Part shown: positions 1 to 7,318 of the stretch, one piece after another
Numbering within the stretch: the stretch's first letter is position 1
Layout: every line of letters begins with the position of its first letter
DNA from: Flavobacterium collinsii
GTDB taxonomy: Bacteria; Bacteroidota; Bacteroidia; Flavobacteriales; Flavobacteriaceae
DNA length: 64,000 bases
NCBI RefSeq assembly: GCF_902804485.1
Contig: NZ_CADCST010000044.1
Span: 19,867-83,866 of the forward strand
Direction of reading: 5' to 3'
The notes under the pieces: model-generated
The model's database searches: none
Seen by the model: only the letters and a program-made list of their open reading frames with translations
What the model was told of the DNA's origin: nothing
Made by a program: the position numbers and the translations under genes

Positions 1-527
1 TCTAAATCAAGAATAAGTTCTGCAATAAAATAAAAAGATCCTACTTTCTGAGTCAGCAGGTTTCCGCTTTTACCAATCCAGCCCAGTCCGCTTTTTGCTG
101 CCCAGGCCCGATCTAAAACGGGTGCTGAATCAACAAAAGCCCGGCCTGATACTTCGCCAATATTTTCCTGAATCGAGTGTAAAAATTCCTTTAATTTCTC
201 TTTAATAACAAAATGATAATCCTGACCGTAAGCATATTTTGAAATTTTAAAGCTTTCTTCGGTCTGAGTTTCTGTTGGATAATAATTTAGTAAAAGCGAC
301 ACTACGCTCTTGGCATCATCTACTAACAAAGTAGGATCCAAACGTTTGTCAAAATAGTTTTCCATATACCCCATTTGCCCATGATGGTTGTTATTTAACC
401 ATTTTTCAAGACGCGGTGCCTCCTCTTCCAGAAATCCTGCTTTGGATATTCCACAAGAAAGAAAACCAAGCCTCTTGGCTTCAGCTTTTATAAATTTTGA
501 ATAGGTCTCTTTAGAATTGATTGTCAT
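1..527 (-). CDS. queG: Epoxyqueuosine reductase QueG (3' end beyond window)
   Basis: The last step of queuosine synthesis reduces epoxyqueuosine in tRNA, using cobalamin and two 4Fe-4S clusters in the cytoplasm. The visible N-terminal 175 residues begin [18 protein letters not shown] and include the family segments GHMGYM-like (HGQMGYM), [13 protein letters not shown] and [14 protein letters not shown]. The C-terminal ferredoxin-like domain lies outside the window. The ATG at 527 overlaps the stop of the upstream P450 gene in an ATGA, so the two are translationally coupled and belong to the ruvB-P450-queG transcript. A queuosine-precursor transporter (yhhQ) is encoded elsewhere in the window. 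Confidence 0.93.
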   Translation of the reverse strand, partial: MTINSKETYSKFIKAEAKRLGFLSCGISKAGFLEEEAPRLEKWLNNNHHGQMGYMENYFDKRLDPTLLVDDAKSVVSLLLNYYPTETQTEESFKISKYAYGQDYHFVIKEKLKEFLHSIQENIGEVSGRAFVDSAPVLDRAWAAKSGLGWIGKSGNLLTQKVGSFYFIAELILDL

Positions 528-1870
528 CTTTTAGAGAATAAAACTTCTATTCCAACAGGTTTTAAAGTAATTAACGGATTGAATTGAACCGTATCAGTCT
601 CCGATTTAATTACATATTTTTTTACAATATGAGCCACAGTAAGGCACATTTCATAGATCGCAAATCCGGCTCCAATACACATTCTTGGTCCGGCTCCAAA
701 AGGATAAAAATATTGCATGGAGTGTTTCTTCTGTTCTCCCAGAAAGCGTTCCGGAATAAATTCCTCCGGGTTTTCCCAATATTTAGGGTTTCGATGCAAC
801 TCATAAAAAGAAACTCCAATTAAAGTTCCTTTTTTTAAATGATACGATCCAATGGTATCGTCTTCAACATTTTGTCTGTCTGTAATCCAGGCAGGTGGAT
901 ACAAACGCATTGATTCATTTATAACAGCATTCAGATAAGTCATCTGCTGCAATTGTTCTACCACGTTCTCTGTTTGCGATTCTATTTCCAGGATTTCATT
1001 CAGCACTTTCTGCTGCACTTCCAAATTTCTTCCTAAAAGGTACAGTGTAAAAGTTAATGCATTTGCAGTGGTTTCGTGTCCGGCAATAAAAAGAACTTTA
1101 ATTTCATCTATCAATTGCTTTACCGACATTCCTTCACCAGTATCTTCATAACGGGTTTCCAAAAGCAACTGAAGCAAATCGTTTACTTCTTCTCCTGAAG
1201 TGTTTCGATCCTCGATAATTTCCTGAATAATTCGATTGTTCTCTTCAGCCAGTTCAAGATGTTTTGTAACCTGACCGCTTATCGAAAACCACCACGCTTT
1301 GTGCGGAAGCCGAATTTCTTTGATTAAAAAGTTCTGAACTTCTTCAATAATAAATTTTATACGATTTAATTTTTCTTCAGAAACCGAGAGATGAAACAGC
1401 GACTTGGCCACTACATTAAATGCCAGCTGGCTCATAACAGGAAAAAGATCAATGGGTTTTTCCTCTACTATTTCCTTTAGCTCTGAAACAATCGTTTTGT
1501 TCATGTTCATGACCAACTGATTCATCTTTTGCTTGTGAAATGCAGGCTGAATCAGCCGTCTTTGTTTCAGCCAGAATTCACCATCAACAGTCAAAAGTCC
1601 TTTTCCTAAGTATTTTGAAAGGTAAACAGACTGAAATTTAGATTTGTGATAGTTCTTCTGATTTTTCTGTAAAATATGTTGGGCAATCTCATTATCACGT
1701 GATAAAATTAAATGCTTAGACCGTCCTATTTTTAGTGAAAAGGAATCCCCAAACTGATCAAAATATCTTTTATGGTAAGGAATAGGGTTTTTACGCACTC
1801 CTTCGGCATCCAAAAAGAACCTAACGATCGATAGCTTGTTCGGGTACTTGTATTTTTTATTTTCAGACAT
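524..1870 (-). CDS. Cytochrome P450
   Basis: Haem-thiolate monooxygenase of 448 residues, normal for a soluble bacterial P450. Visible motifs are the I-helix AGHETT (residues 263-268, oxygen activation), the K-helix ESMR (319-322), an ERF segment near 374, and the haem loop [10 protein letters not shown] (391-400) with Cys398 as iron ligand. There is no signal peptide or membrane anchor, so it is probably cytoplasmic. The substrate cannot be read from sequence; the CYP102/CYP4-like look of the I-helix and haem loop suggests a fatty-acid or other hydrophobic substrate, as inference only. It sits 11 nt after ruvB and overlaps queG by 4 nt, with no redox partner gene adjacent. Confidence 0.95.
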   Translation of the reverse strand: MSENKKYKYPNKLSIVRFFLDAEGVRKNPIPYHKRYFDQFGDSFSLKIGRSKHLILSRDNEIAQHILQKNQKNYHKSKFQSVYLSKYLGKGLLTVDGEFWLKQRRLIQPAFHKQKMNQLVMNMNKTIVSELKEIVEEKPIDLFPVMSQLAFNVVAKSLFHLSVSEEKLNRIKFIIEEVQNFLIKEIRLPHKAWWFSISGQVTKHLELAEENNRIIQEIIEDRNTSGEEVNDLLQLLLETRYEDTGEGMSVKQLIDEIKVLFIAGHETTANALTFTLYLLGRNLEVQQKVLNEILEIESQTENVVEQLQQMTYLNAVINESMRLYPPAWITDRQNVEDDTIGSYHLKKGTLIGVSFYELHRNPKYWENPEEFIPERFLGEQKKHSMQYFYPFGAGPRMCIGAGFAIYEMCLTVAHIVKKYVIKSETDTVQFNPLITLKPVGIEVLFSKR

Positions 1871-1881
1871 GTCTAACAGGA

Positions 1882-2904
1882 TTAAAACAATCCGCCCTGA
1901 ATGTTGGTGTTTATTTTTCCTAAATGTTTATACGCTTTATCTGTGACCTCACGTCCGCGTGGCGTACGCATAATGAATCCTTCCTGAATTAAAAAGGGTT
2001 CGTAGACTTCTTCAATGGTTTCACTGCTCTCAGAGACAGCGGTCGCCAAAGTAGAAAGCCCTACCGGTCCTCCTTTAAATTTATTAATGATGGTCAACAG
2101 AATTTTATTATCCATTTCATCCAATCCGTGCGCATCGACATTTAGAGCTTTTAGGGCATAACGTGCAATTTCGATGTCTATAGTTCCATTCCCCTTTATT
2201 TGTGCAAAATCACGAACTCTTCGCAATAATGCATTCGCAATACGAGGCGTCCCACGGCTTCTGCCGGCTATTTCGATAGCGGCATCTAATGAAATGGGCA
2301 TTTTAAGTATAGAAGAACTTCTTTCGACAATTGTCGTCAAAAGTTCAGTAGTATAATATTGTAAACGAGATGAAATTCCAAAACGGGCTCGCATTGGAGC
2401 CGTCAATAATCCCGAACGCGTTGTAGCTCCTATCAGAGTAAAAGGATTCAGATTGATTTGCACTGTTCTGGCATTCGGACCGGATTCAATCATAATATCT
2501 ATTTTGAAATCCTCCATAGCCGAGTATAAATATTCTTCGACAATAGGACTCAAACGATGGATCTCATCAATAAACAGAACATCTCTTTCGTCAAGATTGG
2601 TAAGCAATCCTGCCAGATCTCCCGGTTTATCCAGAACGGGTCCCGAAGTAATTTTAATTCCCACTTCAAGCTCATTGGCCAGGATATTAGCCAAAGTAGT
2701 TTTACCTAATCCCGGAGGCCCGTGAAAAAGGGCATGATCGAGTGCTTCACCACGCTGATTAGCCGCAGCAACAAAAATCTTTAGGTTCTCTAAAACCTGA
2801 TCTTGTCCTGCAAAATCATCAAATGACAGCGGACGCAATCTTTTTTCAAGATCTAATTCTTCCGGATTGTATCCTTTTGTGGTGGGATCTAAGTTTTCAT
2901 TCAT
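1882..2904 (-). CDS. ruvB: Holliday junction branch migration helicase RuvB
   Basis: AAA+ motor that, with RuvA, drives branch migration of Holliday junctions. The 340 residues are full length. Walker A is GPPGLGKT (62-69) and Walker B is the DEIH segment (113-116). The sensor segment GATTRSG, the [10 protein letters not shown] arginine-finger region and the C-terminal winged helix ([12 protein letters not shown]) all follow in the usual order. It is the first gene of a minus-strand operon with the P450 and queG. A TATCTTTG element only 4 nt before the ATG (2909-2916) suggests a leaderless or very short-leader transcript. Confidence 0.98.
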   Translation of the reverse strand: MNENLDPTTKGYNPEELDLEKRLRPLSFDDFAGQDQVLENLKIFVAAANQRGEALDHALFHGPPGLGKTTLANILANELEVGIKITSGPVLDKPGDLAGLLTNLDERDVLFIDEIHRLSPIVEEYLYSAMEDFKIDIMIESGPNARTVQINLNPFTLIGATTRSGLLTAPMRARFGISSRLQYYTTELLTTIVERSSSILKMPISLDAAIEIAGRSRGTPRIANALLRRVRDFAQIKGNGTIDIEIARYALKALNVDAHGLDEMDNKILLTIINKFKGGPVGLSTLATAVSESSETIEEVYEPFLIQEGFIMRTPRGREVTDKAYKHLGKINTNIQGGLF

Positions 2905-2908
2905 TTTA

Positions 2909-2916
2909 CAAAGATA
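2909..2916 (-). promoter_or_regulatory. Candidate -7 promoter element of ruvB
   Basis: Read on the minus strand the bases are TATCTTTG, a match to the Bacteroidota -7 consensus TAnnTTTG. Only TAAA separates it from the ruvB ATG, so initiation would fall at or next to the start codon. No clear TTTG -33 box is present at 19 nt. Confidence 0.4.
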
Positions 2917-2970
2917 GACAAAGAAATCAGTTTGTAAAACAGTTAAATTTCAAATAAAAAATTCCAAATT

Positions 2971-3052
2971 CTATACTCTATACTCTATACTCTATACTCT
3001 ATACTCTATACTCTATACTCTATACTCTATACTCTATACTCTATACTCTATA
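2971..3052. repeat. 7-bp tandem repeat (CTATACT), about 11.7 copies
   Basis: Eleven perfect CTATACT copies plus a partial copy lie in the 215-bp gap upstream of ruvB. The unit number is not a multiple of any codon structure and no ORF crosses it. Perfect short arrays like this usually vary in copy number by slippage. It is about 55 bp from the probable ruvB promoter, so an effect on transcription is possible but not shown. Confidence 0.97.
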
Positions 3053-3119
3053 ACATTCCTTTGTCGGATTAATGGCGAACAACCCGATGTTATCCGCCAT
3101 TTGATTTCCAATACTCTTT

Positions 3120-3689
3120 TTAAGAAATGTTTTTTAAGAAGTCTAAGAGCTTTACTTCCTTCTTAATGATTCTTATCATCAATAGCCCGAACAACAGTAA
3201 GAAACCAAAACCACTACATACGATATAAAGGTAAAAGCCGCTGGAGAAATTTTCTTTAAAAATGGGTAAAAGGAATGTAAAACCGGCAATATAGGTCAGG
3301 TAAATTATGGGGGTAAAAATATAGTGGATTTTTTTTCTCCATTGATAAAACTGCTGTGTCTGTTTACTATATTCAATTAAGGGAACATCTGTTTTTAAAT
3401 GCTCTAATTTTTCTGCACTAATCCACTCTAAAACGATACGAAATACGAGCATTGTAATCATAATCCCCAATCCAAAACTAAATAATGTTTGCTTATAAGC
3501 CCCTACCCAAATATAATAAGAGATTAGTATGATCGAAGTTAAACTCAAAATTGCTCTGGTCCAAAAATGGTTGCGTTTAATTTTTTTTGTATGCGCCTCC
3601 GCTTTGTTAATAATATCAGTGGCAGCTGGTTTTGTATTGGATTCTGCTTGCTGATCCCAAATATTTTGTAATTCTTCAAATGTTTTCAT
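3120..3689 (-). CDS. Multipass membrane protein downstream of an ECF sigma factor
   Basis: About 189 residues, starting MKTFEELQNIWDQQ; an ATG three codons upstream (3698) is also possible. The N-terminal 45 residues are polar, then four hydrophobic segments follow: around TRAILSLTSIILISYYIWVG, LFSFGLGIMITMLVFRIVL, YIFTPIIYLTYIAGFTFLL and the FYLYIVCSGFGFLLLFGLL region. It overlaps the end of the sigma gene and is surely co-transcribed. A cytoplasmic head plus membrane helices next to an ECF sigma fits an anti-sigma factor, but no zinc-binding (HxxxCxxC) anti-sigma motif is seen, so that role is inference from position. Confidence 0.8.
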   Translation of the reverse strand: MKTFEELQNIWDQQAESNTKPAATDIINKAEAHTKKIKRNHFWTRAILSLTSIILISYYIWVGAYKQTLFSFGLGIMITMLVFRIVLEWISAEKLEHLKTDVPLIEYSKQTQQFYQWRKKIHYIFTPIIYLTYIAGFTFLLPIFKENFSSGFYLYIVCSGFGFLLLFGLLMIRIIKKEVKLLDFLKNIS

Positions 3690-4170
3690 TTTGTACACAT
3701 TGCGTTAAACTTTTTTTAATTCGATGGATTCTAACCCGAAGTGTTTCTTCGGTTATCCCGATTACTTCTGATATTTCCGGATATTCTATACCGTCTAAGG
3801 TCATCAGAATGATCATTTTGTTGGTCTCTTCAAGCTTTTGTATACATTGATACATTTGCTGAAGTTGTTCTTCTTTTTCGTTTGAATAGGTTTCTGAAGC
3901 AACCTGAGGAAGAACATCTGCCCTGATTTCTTTCCTGGAAGAAGATTTGCGTAAATAGAGAAGACATGTATTTACTGTAATCCTATAAATCCAGGTACTA
4001 ATACTCGATTCATTTCGGAATGTATCTAAATTTTCCCATACTTTTATGAAAATTTCCTGAGCTGCATCTGATGCTAATGCAACATCTCCACAAAAATAAC
4101 CCTTGCACAAACGAAACACTTTATTGTAATGTTTGTTGTATATCTCGTTAAATTGTTCTCTTTTAATCAC
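3676..4170 (-). CDS. ECF-family RNA polymerase sigma-70 factor
   Basis: 164 residues with the two-domain ECF layout. Region 2 (about 10-75) holds YNKVFRLCKGYF, DAAQEIFIKVWENL and the RNESSISTWIYRITVNTC DNA-melting segment. Region 4 (about 105-160) holds the helix-turn-helix ILMTLDGIEYPEISEVIGITEETLRVRIHRIKK. Translation starts at GTG, one base after the stop of the upstream hydrolase, and the end overlaps the membrane protein gene, giving a three-gene unit. Such clusters are usually autoregulated, with the downstream membrane protein as the likely restraint. Confidence 0.93.
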   Translation of the reverse strand: MIKREQFNEIYNKHYNKVFRLCKGYFCGDVALASDAAQEIFIKVWENLDTFRNESSISTWIYRITVNTCLLYLRKSSSRKEIRADVLPQVASETYSNEKEEQLQQMYQCIQKLEETNKMIILMTLDGIEYPEISEVIGITEETLRVRIHRIKKSLTQCVQNENI

Positions 4171-4171
4171 C

Positions 4172-5008
4172 CTACTTTATTTCTGATTTTACTTTTTCCA
4201 TAAACCACTCCGGTTGATCATACATTACAAAATGAGCTGAGTTTGCTGCGTAATAAATTTTAACAGACGGCAGATTTTCATATTGAGCGGTATACGTTTT
4301 TTGTACTGTAGCAAGATCCGGATTTGTTGCTGCTAAAATTACTACCGGAATTTTAATTTTGGCTATTTCTTTGCGTAAATCTAAATTAAGCATATCAATA
4401 TAACCGTATACATAAGTTTTTCTGTCCGCAACATTCATCCACTCGTTGATTGTTTTTTGCTTTTCTTTGTTCAGGCACATGTATGAAGTTGTCTGAGAAT
4501 TCATGGCATTGAATGTCTTTTGATCCATAGCCAGCATCATTTTGCTTTGCGGATTGTCATGCGGAATAACTTCTCCTTTGTAATTGGGAATCATTAAAGC
4601 TGCACTTGCAGGTAAGGCATCAACGATAATCACTTTTTTGAACAAATTGGTTTCTTCAGAGGCCAGCCACAAACTTAAAGTCCCTCCCAGACTGTGACCA
4701 ATTAATGTCGCTTTCTTTAGCTTTTTGGTCTTTACATAGGAAATAATTTGATCCTTTATTGTAGAAAACCATGGGCTTTCAATTGGAGGAACATTACCAA
4801 ATCCTGCAAAAGTAAAAATGTGGCATTCGTAATTTTTAGATAGTTCGGCTACGGTTTCATTCCACACTTCTCCTGTACAGCCAAAACCAGGAAATAATAA
4901 CACAGGTGCTCCTTTACCTTTTACATCGACCTTAAAGGCAGTTTGAGAAAAAACAGATTTTGAAATAAGAAGCATTAACACGACAAGTAAAATTGATTTA
5001 GTTTTCAT
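4172..5008 (-). CDS. Secreted alpha/beta hydrolase
   Basis: About 278 residues. I prefer the ATG at 5008 because it gives a clean signal peptide (MKTKSILLVVLMLLISKSVFSQ); the reading frame stays open upstream to 5044. Fold motifs are the oxyanion strand LLFPGFGCTGEVW, the nucleophile elbow GHSLGG, and a late His in NSAHFVMYDQPEWF. The enzyme is therefore a periplasmic or exported serine hydrolase of unknown substrate. It is the first gene of the ECF sigma operon, one base from the sigma start, so it is probably a target of that sigma factor. Confidence 0.9.
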   Translation of the reverse strand: MKTKSILLVVLMLLISKSVFSQTAFKVDVKGKGAPVLLFPGFGCTGEVWNETVAELSKNYECHIFTFAGFGNVPPIESPWFSTIKDQIISYVKTKKLKKATLIGHSLGGTLSLWLASEETNLFKKVIIVDALPASAALMIPNYKGEVIPHDNPQSKMMLAMDQKTFNAMNSQTTSYMCLNKEKQKTINEWMNVADRKTYVYGYIDMLNLDLRKEIAKIKIPVVILAATNPDLATVQKTYTAQYENLPSVKIYYAANSAHFVMYDQPEWFMEKVKSEIK

Positions 5009-5057
5009 AATGTTTAATTTTTTAAAGTTTCTCTTTTGATGCACTGCTATACTATTT

Positions 5058-5063
5058 GTTACC
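5058..5063 (-). promoter_or_regulatory. Candidate ECF-type -35 element before the hydrolase
   Basis: On the minus strand GGTAAC lies about 50 nt before the hydrolase ATG. An AAC core is typical of -35 boxes read by ECF sigma factors, and the region has no TAnnTTTG housekeeping element. Weak evidence: one short motif and no second copy in the window. Confidence 0.25.
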
Positions 5064-5188
5064 TCAAAAAATACTTTTTTTTAAAATTATTTTCAAGCAC
5101 TTAAAAAACAACAACTTAAAAAACAATATTTAGCGATCCTTTTGCTTAACAAAAGGACTCGTTTTGTTTTGTTTTTAAAATCCCTACT

Positions 5189-6619
5189 TTATTTGATTTC
5201 TTTCAGAATACTTTCTGCAACTTTATTATAGTCATTATTGTAATGGTGTGAGCCTGGCAACTCAATTGTTTTAATCCCCGATTCTGAAAACTTGTTGCGG
5301 GTTGCAGCATCTTCTTCATCTCCAAAAAAGCAAATCGGATTATAGGATTTAACTTTTTTTGTTTCAGAAATCACATCATAAGTATCACTTGAACTTTCCA
5401 TACTCAGCATGTCTGCAATATGAATTTCAAAATCTGCTTTCACATCAGGGGACAATAAATACAGCCCTTTTAATTTTTCTTTTAATGCTTCTGAAAAATT
5501 ACCCGCAGCAAATGGAATTACAGAAGCTCCAAAGGAATACCCCGCAAGTATAAATGTTTTTCTATCCCATTGTTGTAAATAATGTTCAACAGCTTTAGCT
5601 ATTGCATTCGAAGTCTCGCCAGGAGTTTTTGCATTCCAAAAGTACTTCTGGGCATCCAATCCTATTACTGCGATTCCCTTCTCTGCCAAAGCTTCACCAA
5701 CAGATTGGTCAAAACTTGTCCATCCTCCATCCCCTGAAATTAAAAAGGCAATGGGCAAAGCTTCGTCTTTATTTTTTGTCGGAATCAATGTTAACGGCAT
5801 TTCAAAAGGCAAAGGTGTCAAATGTTGTTCTTTAAGTAAAGAATTTTGTTGCGATTTCTGTTCGCTATAGGTTGGTGCATTTAAAATTTCCCTGAACGCA
5901 TCAATAAACTGTGGTAACCAATTTTTAGTAACAGAAAATCCATGTCCCACTTTGAGCAATGTAATTAATTTTCCCTGCTTCATGCCTTCCATATATTTTT
6001 TTGTGTCGGCATAATTACAAACCTGATCTGTAGTTCCCTGAAGCACGATAAAAGGAGCCGATAATTTTTCTGTTTTTTCAAGAAAATAAGCTTTCCCTTC
6101 TTTTAAAACATGTGAAGTCAGTCCCGCACCATCACATAAAGTCCTGTCCGTTTCTATATCAGGACAGAAACCCAAGGCAATGGCTCCGCTAAAAGTATTG
6201 GCAGGCGCTTGAGCCAGCATTCCATAAATTAAAGTTGCTCCCGAAGAATATCCGGCCAATATTGGCTTTAGATATTGTTTCATCTTTATCTTTTTTTGCA
6301 GTAGCAGACTAAGCTCTTCAAAATCTCCAGCCGGGTAATAGCATTTTGATTTTTCTTTTTTTATTTCCTTAAAATAATGCTGAATATCAATACCCGCTAC
6401 CACAGCACCCTGATCGGCAATGTTTTTAGCCATTTCAACAACACCACTATTCCATCCCCCATCCCCTGACACAAACAATACAACCGCAATCGGTTCTGTT
6501 TTAGGTTTATATATCATGACTTTACCAAATGCTCCAACCCTTATCGTGTCTGCTGTTAAAGCAAAAGCATTAGTACTAAAAATAAAAAACGATAGAAGAA
6601 GTGTTATGATTTTGTTCAT
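5189..6619 (-). CDS. AcvB/VirJ-family periplasmic hydrolase with two VirJ repeats
   Basis: 476 residues with a signal peptide (MNKIITLLLSFFIFSTNAFA). Two homologous alpha/beta-hydrolase halves are visible. Half 1 has SGDGGW at 51-56 and the elbow GYSSG at 123-127; half 2 has SGDGGW at 295-300 and GYSFG at 360-364, with GSHHYNNDY near the end. A linker around 250-270 joins them. VirJ-domain proteins are known from Agrobacterium, where AcvB hydrolyses lysyl-phosphatidylglycerol in the periplasm and is encoded with the synthase LpiA. Here the gene follows an MprF/LpiA-like gene and a DUF998 gene with gaps of 9 and 29 nt, so the same lipid-turnover role is a reasonable inference; the aminoacyl group and lipid are unknown. 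Confidence 0.88.
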   Translation of the reverse strand: MNKIITLLLSFFIFSTNAFALTADTIRVGAFGKVMIYKPKTEPIAVVLFVSGDGGWNSGVVEMAKNIADQGAVVAGIDIQHYFKEIKKEKSKCYYPAGDFEELSLLLQKKIKMKQYLKPILAGYSSGATLIYGMLAQAPANTFSGAIALGFCPDIETDRTLCDGAGLTSHVLKEGKAYFLEKTEKLSAPFIVLQGTTDQVCNYADTKKYMEGMKQGKLITLLKVGHGFSVTKNWLPQFIDAFREILNAPTYSEQKSQQNSLLKEQHLTPLPFEMPLTLIPTKNKDEALPIAFLISGDGGWTSFDQSVGEALAEKGIAVIGLDAQKYFWNAKTPGETSNAIAKAVEHYLQQWDRKTFILAGYSFGASVIPFAAGNFSEALKEKLKGLYLLSPDVKADFEIHIADMLSMESSSDTYDVISETKKVKSYNPICFFGDEEDAATRNKFSESGIKTIELPGSHHYNNDYNKVAESILKEIK

Positions 6620-6647
6620 TTGAATTATTTTTTAACATTACGAAATC

Positions 6648-7310
6648 TTAAACTATAGTACTCTTATTATACATTATGATCGAAACTGAAATAAAATAAA
6701 CATAAAGATTCAGCAAAAAAAGCCTTTGCCACAACCCTTTGTACGAAGCTATTAAAGCCCCTGTATCCGAAGAGAAATGAATATCAAATAATAACATGGT
6801 AATACTTCCAATGATAAAAACGATCCACGAAAAATAATAAAAACGAGGATTATTCTCTTTTGAAATTACTTTACACATCATTAAAGGCAATAACAAAGCA
6901 GCAACAATTCCTATACCACCAACAATATTGTGTAAAAGATATGAAAGTGACTTTTTGCCGTCTATTAGGTCTGCTTTAAATAACCCCGAGCCAATCCCCT
7001 CTCCTAACCCGTAGACTATAATTAGTAAAGAAGCAATCATTACTTCTATACGGTCTTCATCAAACGCCCTTTTAAAAATGACTCCAAAAAAAATAAATAC
7101 GATCCCAATTACTATCCACCATATCGAAATTGCTCCTGAAACCGGACTCACTGTTGCTCCCAAAGTACTAATAGTATTCTGTAACTGACTATATCCCCGA
7201 TAATATCTTCCTAATAAAAATAACACCATAAAATCAGAAATACAGGTAATAATACAGACTATTGCCATGATCCTAATCCAATTTACCCGTCCTATTCTCC
7301 TCGATTTCAT
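6648..7310 (-). CDS. DUF998-type membrane protein
   Basis: 220 residues, with six or more hydrophobic helices and few soluble parts. The pattern YSQLQNTISTLGATVSPVSG after the first helix and the later LHNIVGGIG and FSWIVFIIGSITMLLFDI segments resemble DUF998 membrane proteins. No catalytic residues are recognisable. It lies between mprF (9 nt) and acvB (29 nt) on the same strand and is almost certainly co-transcribed, which suggests a membrane function tied to aminoacylated lipids. The exact function is unknown. Confidence 0.75.
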   Translation of the reverse strand: MKSRRIGRVNWIRIMAIVCIITCISDFMVLFLLGRYYRGYSQLQNTISTLGATVSPVSGAISIWWIVIGIVFIFFGVIFKRAFDEDRIEVMIASLLIIVYGLGEGIGSGLFKADLIDGKKSLSYLLHNIVGGIGIVAALLLPLMMCKVISKENNPRFYYFSWIVFIIGSITMLLFDIHFSSDTGALIASYKGLWQRLFLLNLYVYFISVSIIMYNKSTIV

Positions 7311-7318
7311 ATTCTCTT

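Noticed and set aside
2971..3052. CRISPR-like array
   Set aside because: Units are 7 bp and have no spacers; this is a plain tandem repeat.
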